Shown: in pieces, positions 1 to 7,421 of the stretch | Layout of the letters: every line of letters begins with the position of its first letter | Numbering within the stretch: the first letter of the stretch is position 1 | Assembly (NCBI GenBank): GCA_021793335.1 | Contig: JAJYSW010000068.1 | Location: 1 to 13,920, forward strand | Direction: 5' to 3' | From: Actinomycetes bacterium | GTDB lineage: Bacteria > Actinomycetota > Actinomycetes > Mycobacteriales > Micromonosporaceae | DNA length: 13,920 bases | Program-made: the position numbers and the translations under genes | The notes under the pieces: model-generated | Told to the model about the DNA's origin: nothing | The model's input: only the letters and a program-made list of their open reading frames with translations | The model's database searches: none

Positions 1-1542
1 CGGCACGCTGTGCCCGAAGCCGCCGGTGTCCGCAGGACCGAAACCACCGGTGTCCGCAGAGCCGAAACCACCAGTGTCAGCGGGACCGAAACCACCGGTG
101 TCCGCAGAGCCGAAACCACCAGTGTCTCCGGAACCGAAACCACCAGTGTCCGCAGGACCGAAACCACCAGTGTCCGCAGGACCGAAACCACCCGAGTCCA
201 CAGGACTGTGGCCTCCGGAGGGCGGGCCCGAGACGTGGCTCGGCGGGCCGAACCCACCGGCGGACGGCGGACTCGGCGGCGCGGCGCGGCGGCCGAAACC
301 GGTGTCGTCGTAACCTTCGGCTCCGTACCCGTCATGGTGCGGGACCCGCGGCTCCGGCGGGTAGCCGCCGGCATCGTGGCCGCCGTACGTGCGCCCTCGG
401 GAACCATAAGGGTCGCTCTGCGACGGCGGCTGCGGGATCGGAGCGGTGGGTTGCGAAGGCGGCATGCCCTGCGACATCGGCTGACGCGGTGCTCCCGCCT
501 GCGGAATGGGCCCGGTCGGCGGGCCCGCCTGCGTCGGCGGTATGGGCGGCTGCGAGGACTGGCTCGGCGGCATCGCCGAGCGGCGGCCGGTGTCGCCGAA
601 CTCGTCGTCGTATGCGGCGCCGAAGCCCGGAGCCGGGTCCGGGGCCGCGCGGCGCCCCCGGGGGGTCGAACCCAAGGCCGGTTGGATCTGAGTCTCGTCG
701 TTCATCGGCGGGCCGAAACCGCCCGTCGAAGGCCCATCCGACTGGAAGCCCCCGCGGCGCGGATCGGACTGCAACGGGAGCTGCTCGGTCGCGCCGTGCG
801 GCGACGAGCCGGCTTGAGGCCCGTCGTACATCGGCGATCCGGTGCGCGGATGCGGCGGAACGGGGTCACGCCTGGGCGGACCGAAGTCACCGCTGTGCGG
901 CGCGGCCGGTTCGGCGCCACGAGGCGACCCGAAGTCACCCGGCGGCGGCATGCCCGGATCGGGCGCACCACCGCGAGGCGTGGCGAACGGGTCGTCGTAG
1001 TCGTCACCGGGAGGCCCGGCGAGGAAACCGAAGCCCTCGTCATCATCGCCGCGCAGATCGCCGAAGCCCTCATCGTCGGGCGGCGGCGCGGCCGCACGGG
1101 CGCTGCGGGCCACCGGCTCGCGCACCTGCGGAGGCGGCTGAGCGGCTTCACGCGCCGCCATCATCTCCCTGGCCGGGATCGCCTGCGTCGGGGCCGCCTC
1201 GGGACTGCGCCGCTGGCCCGGCCCGGGCTGAACGGGAGCCGCCGCAGCGGGGACGTCGGGCTTGCCGTAGTCGGGGGCCGGCGTGGTGCCGAGCACGCCC
1301 CGCTCCTCGAGCTCGGCGAGCTGGCGCGCCACCCGGTCGAGATAGACGTCGACCTGCCACTCGTCATAGCCGCCGAACCGGACGCGGAAGACCACGTCGT
1401 CGACCTCGTCGGCCGTCACAGGGCTGCCGACGGGCTCACCGGAGAGCGTGGCCTCCACGCGGTCCAGGAACGCGTCCACTTCGTCGACCTTGTAGCCTCT
1501 GCTCAACGCACGGCGTCGGAATCGATCCCCATGACTCGCCAC
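1..1542 (-). CDS. DivIVA-domain repeat protein with long disordered tail (3' end cut by window edge)
   Basis: The frame is open for 514 codons from a GTG at 1542 to the left edge, with no stop, so the C-terminus is missing. Two DivIVA-type modules lie at the N-terminus. Residues about 8-28 carry RGYKVDEVDAFLDRV, and about 42-78 carry the second, with FGGYDEWQVDVYLDRV. This is the tandem arrangement of the DivIVA-domain-repeat family. Proteins with this domain bind curved membrane or organise poles and septa in actinobacteria, but the role of this one is inferred. The rest is Pro/Gly/Gln-rich low complexity with many GFG motifs (GGFGPP, GDFG, DEGFG) and ends in tandem octapeptides. I see no long coiled coil like that of Wag31. 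It begins 21 bp after the rlmN stop. A GGAGAAGG Shine-Dalgarno precedes it, about 10 nt before the GTG. An in-frame TTG at 1548, about 5 nt from the same site, is the alternative start. Confidence 0.88.
   Translation of the reverse strand, partial: MASHGDRFRRRALSRGYKVDEVDAFLDRVEATLSGEPVGSPVTADEVDDVVFRVRFGGYDEWQVDVYLDRVARQLAELEERGVLGTTPAPDYGKPDVPAAAAPVQPGPGQRRSPEAAPTQAIPAREMMAAREAAQPPPQVREPVARSARAAAPPPDDEGFGDLRGDDDEGFGFLAGPPGDDYDDPFATPRGGAPDPGMPPPGDFGSPRGAEPAAPHSGDFGPPRRDPVPPHPRTGSPMYDGPQAGSSPHGATEQLPLQSDPRRGGFQSDGPSTGGFGPPMNDETQIQPALGSTPRGRRAAPDPAPGFGAAYDDEFGDTGRRSAMPPSQSSQPPIPPTQAGPPTGPIPQAGAPRQPMSQGMPPSQPTAPIPQPPSQSDPYGSRGRTYGGHDAGGYPPEPRVPHHDGYGAEGYDDTGFGRRAAPPSPPSAGGFGPPSHVSGPPSGGHSPVDSGGFGPADTGGFGPADTGGFGSGDTGGFGSADTGGFGPADTGGFGSADTGGFGPADTGGFGHSVP
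13..204 (-). repeat. 24-bp tandem repeat encoding eight (P/S)xD(T/S)GGFG octapeptides
   Basis: Eight 24-bp units lie in frame at the C-terminal end of the DivIVA-domain protein. In reading order they are PVDSGGFG, PADTGGFG twice, SGDTGGFG, SADTGGFG, PADTGGFG, SADTGGFG and PADTGGFG, followed by HSVP at the window edge. The core DTGGFG is almost invariant, and changes fall mainly in the first two residues. The period is a multiple of three, so copy-number change would not shift the frame. Confidence 0.95.
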
Positions 1543-1563
1543 TACCAAGCCGCCCTTCTCCGC

Positions 1564-2718
1564 CTAATTCGCAGCACCGGTCGAGGACAGCTCGCCCGGC
1601 TCCGCTCCGGCAGCACTGGAGGACCCAGGCTCCCGAACCGAAGCTGCCAACTGCCCGCAGGCGCCATCGATCTCTTGGCCGCGCGTGTCGCGGACGGTCG
1701 TAGACACGCCCGCAGCGCGCAGCCGCCGCACGAATTCCGCCTCTACCGCCTTGGGACTGGCGTCCCAGCGGCTCCCCGGCGTGGGGTTGAGCGGGATGAG
1801 GTTCACATGAACCAGTTCACCCGCGAGTAGCTCGCCCAATAGGTCGGCGCGCCAAGGCTGATCGTTGACGTCCCTGATCATCGCGTACTCGATGGAAACA
1901 CGACGCTTCGTCAATGAAGCGTACTCCCAGGCCGCCCCCAGTACCTCGGCGACCTTCCAGCGCGTGTTGATCGGGACGAGCTCGTCGCGCAGTTCATCGT
2001 CCGGGGCGTGCAGGGACACCGCCAGCGTCACCGGCAGTCCTTCGTCGGCGAGTTTCCTGATCGCCGGCACCAGCCCCACGGTGGAGACCGTCACGTGCCG
2101 GGCCGAGAGCCCCACGCCGTCGGGCACCGGATCGGTGATCAGTCGCAGCGCGGCCTTGAGGCGGGGCCAGTTCGCCAACGGCTCGCCCATGCCCATGAAC
2201 ACGATGTGCGACAGGCGCCCCAGGCCGCGCTCGGCGGCGATGCGGGCGCAGCTGACGACCTGGTCGACGATCTCGGCCGTGGTCAGGTTGCGTGTCAGGC
2301 CGCTCTGGCCGGTGGCGCAGAACGGGCAGGCCATGCCGCAGCCGGCCTGCGAGGAGATGCATGCGGTGATCCGGTCGGGATAGGCCATGATGACGCTCTC
2401 GACCAGTGCGCCGTCGTGGAGTCGCCAGACGGCCTTGATGGTCCGGCCGTCATCGCAATCGTCCAGGCGGACCGGGTCGAGCAGGCGGGGCAGCAACGCC
2501 TCGCCGATGGCCCCCCGGGCGGCGGCCGGCAGGTCGGTCATCAGGTTCGCGTCGCCGACGTGGCGTCCGAAGTACTGACGGCGCAATTGCTTGGCGCGGA
2601 AGGCGGGCTGTCCGATATCGGACAGCACCTCCTGGCACCCGGCCAGATCGAGATCGGCGAGGTGTCGCGGCGGCGCCTTGCGCTGGCGCGGCTCAGTCAA
2701 CGTGAGTGCTACAGACAT
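1564..2718 (-). CDS. rlmN: RlmN, dual-specificity 23S rRNA/tRNA adenine-C2 methyltransferase
   Basis: This is a radical-SAM enzyme of 384 residues that methylates C2 of A2503 in 23S rRNA and of A37 in some tRNAs. The radical-SAM cluster motif CGMACPFC (CxxxCxxC) is at about residues 127-134. The upstream Cys of ACISSQ at about 120 and the Cys of IDGACGQL at about 354 match the methyl-relay cysteine pair of the family. GMGEPL and SLHAPDD are also typical. The last 25 residues are a Ser/Ala/Gly-rich tail. I chose ATG at 2718 because AGGT lies 6 nt upstream. A GTG at 2745 is in frame but lacks a ribosome-binding site. It lies 99 bp downstream of cdsA and 21 bp before the DivIVA gene, in the same direction. 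Confidence 0.96.
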   Translation of the reverse strand: MSVALTLTEPRQRKAPPRHLADLDLAGCQEVLSDIGQPAFRAKQLRRQYFGRHVGDANLMTDLPAAARGAIGEALLPRLLDPVRLDDCDDGRTIKAVWRLHDGALVESVIMAYPDRITACISSQAGCGMACPFCATGQSGLTRNLTTAEIVDQVVSCARIAAERGLGRLSHIVFMGMGEPLANWPRLKAALRLITDPVPDGVGLSARHVTVSTVGLVPAIRKLADEGLPVTLAVSLHAPDDELRDELVPINTRWKVAEVLGAAWEYASLTKRRVSIEYAMIRDVNDQPWRADLLGELLAGELVHVNLIPLNPTPGSRWDASPKAVEAEFVRRLRAAGVSTTVRDTRGQEIDGACGQLAASVREPGSSSAAGAEPGELSSTGAAN

Positions 2719-2817
2719 GTCACGACCTAGTCTCGCATGCGACACGGGGGCGCCGCCAACCCCAGATCACGGTTTTCACCGGAGCTCTCCTCCATCGCGC
2801 ACACCAACCAGGACGCA

Positions 2818-3768
2818 TCACCCGAGGAGGTACCTGAACCACACATAGGCCACCGGCGCCACCATGAGGATGGAATCGAGACGGTCCATCACTCCTCCGT
2901 GTCCCGGGATGAGATTGCTCATGTCCTTGATGCCCAGATCCCGCTTCAAAAGCGAGACCGACAGGTCCCCCAAGGTAGCGGCCAGAGCCACGCAGACGCC
3001 GAACGCCACGCCCAGCGGCAGCGGAACGCCGAAGACGAGCCACAGCGTCAACGCCCCTCCCAGGGCCGCGGCCACGATCGAACCGCCCAGTCCCTCCCAG
3101 GACTTCTTGGGGCTGATCTTCGGCGTCATCGGGTGCCGCCCGAACAGGACACCGGCGGTGTATCCGCCGGTGTCGGAGAGCACCACGGCGAACAGCATGA
3201 TCAGCACCTGCGCCGCACCGGTCTCGATGCGGTATCCGAACAGCTCGGCCGAGCCCACCTCGGAGACGGCCAGGAGCATCACGAAACCGGCCAGGAACGG
3301 GACCTGGACGAGCAACAGGGCGGCGGCCGGGACGTCGGCGCGGTAGCCGGTGGCGCCTTCGGAGAGCCGCCACACGAACAGTGCGGCCACGCCGACGGCG
3401 GTCCCCAACAGCAGACCGGTCGCCCCGCCGTACCAGGCCAGGACCACGATGAGCGCACCGGCGACCGACAGCGGGATCACCGGCACGTTCTTGCCGCCCT
3501 TGCGCATCGCGGTGCCGGTCTCCCAGCAGGCGACGCCGACGGCGAGGATGGCGAGGCCCAGGAACGCGATGGGTCGGATCAGCAGCGAGGCCAGGACGAC
3601 AGCGGCCAGGCCGAGCCCGACGCCGATGGCGACGGGGAGATTGCGTCCGGCCGATGCCTTGCGGCGGCCCGCCGGGGCTTCGGGCTCGGAGCCGTCGAGA
3701 TCTCGCCCGCTCCCGTCGGGCGACGGGTGCGGGCGACGGTCGGGGGGACCGTCGGGGAGTGCGCTCAT
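2818..3768 (-). CDS. cdsA: CDP-diacylglycerol synthase (phosphatidate cytidylyltransferase)
   Basis: This integral membrane enzyme makes CDP-diacylglycerol from phosphatidate and CTP, the branch point of phospholipid synthesis. It has 316 residues. Residues 1-42 are a hydrophilic Pro/Ser/Asp-rich cytoplasmic extension. Several hydrophobic segments follow. The family signature near the C-terminus is intact: SLLKRDLGIKD at 272-282, then PGHGG at 288-292 and DRLDS at 295-299. SDTGGY at 198-203 and KKSWEG at 221-226 are also family motifs. The ATG shares its A with the last base of the frr stop (TGATG), so translation is probably coupled to frr. Confidence 0.97.
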   Translation of the reverse strand: MSALPDGPPDRRPHPSPDGSGRDLDGSEPEAPAGRRKASAGRNLPVAIGVGLGLAAVVLASLLIRPIAFLGLAILAVGVACWETGTAMRKGGKNVPVIPLSVAGALIVVLAWYGGATGLLLGTAVGVAALFVWRLSEGATGYRADVPAAALLLVQVPFLAGFVMLLAVSEVGSAELFGYRIETGAAQVLIMLFAVVLSDTGGYTAGVLFGRHPMTPKISPKKSWEGLGGSIVAAALGGALTLWLVFGVPLPLGVAFGVCVALAATLGDLSVSLLKRDLGIKDMSNLIPGHGGVMDRLDSILMVAPVAYVWFRYLLG

Positions 3769-4325
3769 CAGATCTCGAGCAACTCGGACTCTTTGGAGCT
3801 CATGAGCTCGTCGACGATGCCGGTGAAACGGCTGGTGAGGTCGTCCAGTTCCTTCTCGGCGGCGCGGCCCTCGTCCTCGCCGGCCTCGCCGTCCTTGACG
3901 ACCTTGCCGATCTCGTCCTTGGCGCGGCGGCGGACGTTGCGGATCGCGATCTTGGCGTCCTCGCCTTTGGAGCGGGCGACCTTGATCATCTCGCGGCGGC
4001 GCTCCTCGGTCATGGGCGGCAGGTTCAGTCGAAGCTGGGTGCCCTCGTTGGAGGGGTTGACGCCGAGATCGGAGTTGCGGATGGCGTTCTCGACGTCATT
4101 GATCTGCGAAGAGTCGAACGGTTTGATCAGCACCATGCGCGGCTCTGGGATGGCGATCGAGGCCACCTGCGGAAGCGGCGTCGGGGCGCCGTAGTACTCG
4201 ACGGTGATCCGGTTGAACATGGCGGAGGAGGCGCGGCCGGTGCGGATGACCCCGAATTCCTCTTTGGCGTGCTCGATGGCCCGCTCCATCTTCTCCTCGG
4301 CTTCGAGGAGGGTGTCGTCAATCAC
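3768..4325 (-). CDS. frr: Ribosome recycling factor
   Basis: The protein has 185 residues, the normal RRF length. With EF-G it splits post-termination ribosomes in the cytoplasm. Family segments are visible: RTGRAS near residue 30, YYGAPTPLPQVASI near 44-57, the conserved segment from SDLGVNPSNEG to RLNLPPMTEERR, and the Lys/Arg-rich helix with VRRRAKDEI. The start is GTG at 4325, preceded by GAGAAAG. It lies 82 bp after pyrH and overlaps the cdsA start by one base. Confidence 0.98.
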   Translation of the reverse strand: MIDDTLLEAEEKMERAIEHAKEEFGVIRTGRASSAMFNRITVEYYGAPTPLPQVASIAIPEPRMVLIKPFDSSQINDVENAIRNSDLGVNPSNEGTQLRLNLPPMTEERRREMIKVARSKGEDAKIAIRNVRRRAKDEIGKVVKDGEAGEDEGRAAEKELDDLTSRFTGIVDELMSSKESELLEI

Positions 4326-4407
4326 GGCTTTCTCACATTCTCTTGCAGCCTGACAGCACTTCTGACCGTACCGTCCCGCTGTTCGTGGTCGGCATAAGGA
4401 ATGGCTT

Positions 4408-5154
4408 TCACGCGGGTGCCGAGGACGGCGCCGACGATTGCGGGTGGATCAGGGTGCCGAGCCGGTCGCCGACGATCGCGCGGCGGAGGTTGCCGTCGCC
4501 GTCGACACCGAAGACCAGCATCGGGAGGGCGTTGTCCTTGCAGAGGCTGAAAGCGGTCTGATCGACCACCATGAGCTCGCGCTTGAGCGCCTCGTCGAAG
4601 GTCAGCTCTTCGAGACGCTGGGCCGCGGGATCGACTCGCGGGTCGGCGGTATAGACCGCGTCGACGCCGTTCTTGCTCATGAGGACGACCTTCGCGCCGA
4701 TCTCCAGGGCCCGCTGGGCCGCGACGGTGTCGGTGGAGAAGTACGGCATGCCGGCGCCGGCGCCGAAGATGACCACTCGGCCCTTTTCAAGGTGGCGGAT
4801 GGCGCGGCGGGGGATGTACGCCTCGGCGACCTGGGCCATGGAGATGGCCGTCTGGACTCGGGTGTCGACACCTTCCTTCTCCAGGAAATCCTGAAGGGCC
4901 AGGCAGTTCATGACGGTGCCCAGCATGCCCATGTAATCGGCGCGGGTGCGTTCCATGCCGCGCCGCTGGAGCTCGGCGCCTCGGAAGAAATTGCCGCCGC
5001 CGACGACCACCGCGACCTGGACTCCCGCGGCCACGCCCGCGGCGATCTGGCGGGCGACGCCCTGGACGATATCGGGATCGACGCCGACGGCGCCTCCGCC
5101 GAATGCCTCACCGGACAATTTCAAGACGACTCGGCGATGCGTGCCTTCACTCAT
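4408..5154 (-). CDS. pyrH: UMP kinase
   Basis: This cytoplasmic amino-acid-kinase-fold enzyme phosphorylates UMP to UDP. It has 248 residues. Motifs seen are VVLKLSGEAF at about 8-17, GGGNFFRG near 52, DYMGMLGTVMN near 73, the loop STDTVAAQRA, and DAVYTADPR. The last dozen residues are Ser/Ala/Pro-rich. An open frame continues upstream to 5256, but the ATG at 5154 has a good ribosome-binding site (AGGGGA, about 5 nt away) and gives the usual N-terminus. It lies 150 bp downstream of tsf, with a strong hairpin in between, so its expression may be separated from rpsB-tsf. Confidence 0.97.
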   Translation of the reverse strand: MSEGTHRRVVLKLSGEAFGGGAVGVDPDIVQGVARQIAAGVAAGVQVAVVVGGGNFFRGAELQRRGMERTRADYMGMLGTVMNCLALQDFLEKEGVDTRVQTAISMAQVAEAYIPRRAIRHLEKGRVVIFGAGAGMPYFSTDTVAAQRALEIGAKVVLMSKNGVDAVYTADPRVDPAAQRLEELTFDEALKRELMVVDQTAFSLCKDNALPMLVFGVDGDGNLRRAIVGDRLGTLIHPQSSAPSSAPA

Positions 5155-5218
5155 GACGTTCCCCTGCTTGTCCCTCACGACGGACTCGTGAGTCGTACGT
5201 TTGCTCGGTTCCGGGCAC

Positions 5219-5254
5219 GGGACGAGGCGGCGGCAAGCGCCGCCGCCTCGTCCC
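5219..5254 (-). terminator. Perfect 16-bp GC-rich hairpin between tsf and pyrH
   Basis: GGGACGAGGCGGCGGC pairs with its full reverse complement across a 4-nt loop, giving an uninterrupted 16-bp stem 50 bp past the tsf stop. No T-run follows on either strand. This fits the U-less terminators and attenuators reported in actinobacteria. A partial read-through attenuator that sets rpsB-tsf above pyrH-frr is the likeliest role, but that is inference. A second small stem, CTCACGA with TCGTGAG around 5 nt, lies between it and the pyrH start. Confidence 0.75.
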
Positions 5255-5304
5255 AAATGCTGTGCGGCTTGAGCCAGTGTAGTCGGCGGTCCTCGGACCG
5301 GAGA

Positions 5305-6117
5305 CTACTCCTGACCGACCTCGAAACGGAGGAATCCGGTCACCTCGGTGCCGGCTTCGGCCAGCACCTGCTTGACGGTCTTCTTGTTCTCGATGACCGA
5401 GTTCTGCTCCAACAGGCAGAAGTCGCGGTAGTAGGCGCCCACCTTGCCTTCGACGATCTTGTCCCAGGCGCGCTCGGGCTTGCCCTCTTCCTTGGCCGTC
5501 TCCAGGGCGACGCGCTTCTCGGCCTCGATGGCGTCGGTGGGGACCTCGTCAGGGGTGAGGTACCTCGGGCGCATCGCGGCGACCTGCATGCCGACCTGGC
5601 GGGCGGCCTCGGCGTCACCGGTGTAGGCGACGAGGATGCCGACCGCCGGAGGCAGGTCGGCGGCCTTGCGGTGCATGTAGACCGCGACGTCACCGTCGAG
5701 TGAGCCGACGCGGCCGAGCACGAGCTTCTCGCCGAGCTTCGCCGATTCCTCGGCGACGACCTCGGAGACGGGCCTGCCGTTGAGCTCGGCCTCGGCGAAC
5801 GCTTCGCCGTCAGCGGGGCGGACCTCGTCGGCGAGCTCGACCAGGGCCTGGGCGAGTTCGATGAAGGGGCCGCTCTTGGCGACGAAGTCGGTCTCGCAGA
5901 GCAGTTCCAGCAGCGTGCTGCCGGACTGGGCGACCAGGCCCTGGGCGGTGGTGCGCTCGGCGCGCTTGCCCACGTCCTTGGCGCCCTTGATGCGCAGCGC
6001 TTCGAGCGCGGCGTCGTAGTCGCCGTCCGCCTCTTCAAGGGCCTTCTTGACGTCCATCATTCCGGAGCCGGTGGCTTCCCGGAGCTTCTTGACGTCAGCC
6101 ATCGTGAAGTTGGCCAT
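5305..6117 (-). CDS. tsf: Elongation factor Ts
   Basis: EF-Ts is the nucleotide-exchange factor for EF-Tu. The protein has 270 residues. The N-terminal UBA-like module reads VKKLREATGSGMMDVKKAL at about 9-27. The core signature CETDFVAKS near 74-82 contains the Asp-Phe pair that contacts EF-Tu. The C-terminal part has MQVAAMRPRYL and LLEQ. I chose ATG at 6117 because AAGGGGAG lies just upstream. The open frame itself continues far upstream through rpsB only as an out-of-frame shadow. The gap to rpsB is 11 bp, so the two are co-transcribed. Confidence 0.98.
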   Translation of the reverse strand: MANFTMADVKKLREATGSGMMDVKKALEEADGDYDAALEALRIKGAKDVGKRAERTTAQGLVAQSGSTLLELLCETDFVAKSGPFIELAQALVELADEVRPADGEAFAEAELNGRPVSEVVAEESAKLGEKLVLGRVGSLDGDVAVYMHRKAADLPPAVGILVAYTGDAEAARQVGMQVAAMRPRYLTPDEVPTDAIEAEKRVALETAKEEGKPERAWDKIVEGKVGAYYRDFCLLEQNSVIENKKTVKQVLAEAGTEVTGFLRFEVGQE

Positions 6118-6128
6118 TGCTCCCCTTC

Positions 6129-6962
6129 TTACTTCTTGTCGGCTTCTTCGGCGACCGTCTCGCCTGCAGGCTCGACGACCTTTTCGGTGTCCTGGGTCTT
6201 CTCGGCCGCGAGGAGGTCCTTCTCCCACTCGGCCAGCGGTTCGCCCTCGGCCTTGCCCGCCTGGGCGTCGCCGCCGCCGGAGCGGGCCATGAGCCCTTCG
6301 GCCGCGCCGTCGGCGATGATCTTGGTCAGCAGGGCGACGGAGCGGATCGCGTCGTCGTTGCCGGGGACCGGGTGGTCGACCTCGTCCGGATCGCAGTTGG
6401 TGTCGAGGATCGCGACGACGGGGATGCCGAGCTTGCGGGCCTCGTCGACGGCGATGTGCTCTTTCTTGGTGTCGACGATCCAGACCGCCTGCGGGGTCTT
6501 CTCCATGTCGCGGAGGCCGCCGAGCGTGCGCTCGAGCTTGTCCTTCTCGCGCATCAGCTGGAGCATTTCCTTCTTGGTGCGGTTGGCCGCACCGTTGGCC
6601 TCGATGATCTCGAGTTCCTTGAGGCGCATCAGGCGCCTCTGAATGGTCTGGAAGTTGGTGAGCATGCCGCCGAGCCAACGGTGGTTGACGAAGGGCATGC
6701 CGACACGGGCCGCCTGCTCGGCGACCGCTTCCTGCGCCTGCTTCTTGGTGCCGACGAAGAGGATCTCGCCGCCTTCGGCGACGATGTTCTTGACGAAGTC
6801 GTGGGCCTTCTCGGCGTAGTCCACCGTCTGGCGCAGGTCGATGACGTAGATGCCGTTGCGGTCGGTGAGGATGTACCGCTTCATCTTGGGGTTCCAGCGA
6901 CGGGTCTGGTGCCCGAAGTGCACGCCGCTTTCCAGCAGCTGCCTCATGGTGACAACCGACAC
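6129..6962 (-). CDS. rpsB: 30S ribosomal protein S2
   Basis: The protein has 277 residues. Family segments are MRQLLESGVHFGHQTRRWNP at the N-terminus, IYVIDLRQTVDYAEKA, FVGTKKQAQ, MPFVNHRWLGGMLTNF and AILDTNCDPDEVDHPVPGNDDA. The last 50 or so residues form an acidic Ala/Glu-rich extension, common in actinobacterial S2. The GTG start at 6962 has AAAGGA 8-9 nt upstream. An in-frame ATG at 6947 is possible but less well placed. It is the first gene of the minus-strand cluster, with a 459-bp divergent region upstream. Confidence 0.98.
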   Translation of the reverse strand: MSVVTMRQLLESGVHFGHQTRRWNPKMKRYILTDRNGIYVIDLRQTVDYAEKAHDFVKNIVAEGGEILFVGTKKQAQEAVAEQAARVGMPFVNHRWLGGMLTNFQTIQRRLMRLKELEIIEANGAANRTKKEMLQLMREKDKLERTLGGLRDMEKTPQAVWIVDTKKEHIAVDEARKLGIPVVAILDTNCDPDEVDHPVPGNDDAIRSVALLTKIIADGAAEGLMARSGGGDAQAGKAEGEPLAEWEKDLLAAEKTQDTEKVVEPAGETVAEEADKK

Positions 6963-7046
6963 GGTTGTGTTCCTTTCTTTCCCTGGTTTCTTGCGAGGCG
7001 GCGCTCGAAGTCCGAGTGCCCCGCTCCTGGCGCCCGCCTGCGGCGA

Positions 7047-7265
7047 TCATGCAACCGGGATGTCCCGGACCTGGGAGATCGCGATGGCCAGACCGCTGCC
7101 ACTGCTGCTGAAGGCGATGGTGTGGTCGACCGCGACGAGCGCGCGAAGTCGGCACTGCGCACGGCATGGAGGCCGGCACGGTACCGCTCCGGCCAGTGTA
7201 CGCGGACGTCGAGCGCTCGCGCGGGCACGGTGGGCGGCAGTGACGGACATGATGAAGGCCCGCAT
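7047..7265 (-). CDS. Possible small protein or leader ORF upstream of rpsB (72 aa)
   Basis: This ORF runs from ATG at 7265 to a TGA that ends 84 bp before the rpsB start. AGGTGA lies about 7 nt upstream of the ATG. The last 31 codons, ending with SGLAIAISQVRDIPVA, have about 27 G- or C-ending codons, as real genes here do. The first 40 are Arg/Cys-rich and look non-coding by the same measure. I know no family for it. The palindrome at 7055-7068 overlaps its last codons. It may be chance, a leader peptide, or a small gene whose true start differs. Confidence 0.25.
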   Translation of the reverse strand: MRAFIMSVTAAHRARASARRPRTLAGAVPCRPPCRAQCRLRALVAVDHTIAFSSSGSGLAIAISQVRDIPVA

Positions 7266-7319
7266 CGGGCATCACCTGAACGGCCGAGGACCGCATCATC
7301 CGATACGGCAGTTCTCGTC

Positions 7320-7370
7320 TTTTCCACAGGGTGATTCCCATGCCACCCCATGGCGGACGAGTTATCCACA
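7320..7370 (+). promoter_or_regulatory. Two DnaA-box-like sites
   Basis: TTATCCACA at 7362-7370 is a perfect classical DnaA box. TTTTCCACA at 7320-7328 differs by one base. Both point the same way, both are followed by GG, and their starts are 42 bp apart, close to four helical turns. They lie upstream of the M23-like gene and of rpsB, not beside dnaA or dnaN, so this is not the chromosomal origin. DnaA-linked regulation is inference. Confidence 0.55.
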
Positions 7371-7421
7371 GGCTGAAAACTTTCCCTTGCGGACACTGGA
7401 CGCCCCACCCACCATTACGTC

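Larger units (their letters stand above)
6963..7421. other. Divergent intergenic region between rpsB and the M23-like gene
   Basis: These 459 bp must hold the promoters and leaders of both genes. I could not assign a convincing -35/-10 pair for either one. TACACT on the minus strand at 7196-7201 resembles a -10 but lacks a good -35. Visible structure includes two DnaA-box-like sites at 7320-7370 and a 14-bp palindrome CCGGGATGTCCCGG at 7055-7068. There is also an inverted repeat, GGCCGG with CCGGCC across 12 nt, at 7172-7195, and a possible small minus-strand ORF at 7047-7265. Confidence 0.8.

Noticed and set aside
10..1830. 606-codon open frame on the plus strand
   Set aside because: It lies opposite the DivIVA-domain gene and rlmN. 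Its Arg/Thr-rich composition is typical of antisense frames in high-GC DNA, while the minus frame shows real domains.
2746..2817. Small hairpin CGGT-GAAA-ACCG between cdsA and rlmN
   Set aside because: Four base pairs only and no T-run, too weak to call a terminator.
2737..5703. Long plus-strand frames of 485 and 421 codons
   Set aside because: They are antisense to cdsA, frr, pyrH and tsf, which are unmistakable, and show no recognisable domains.
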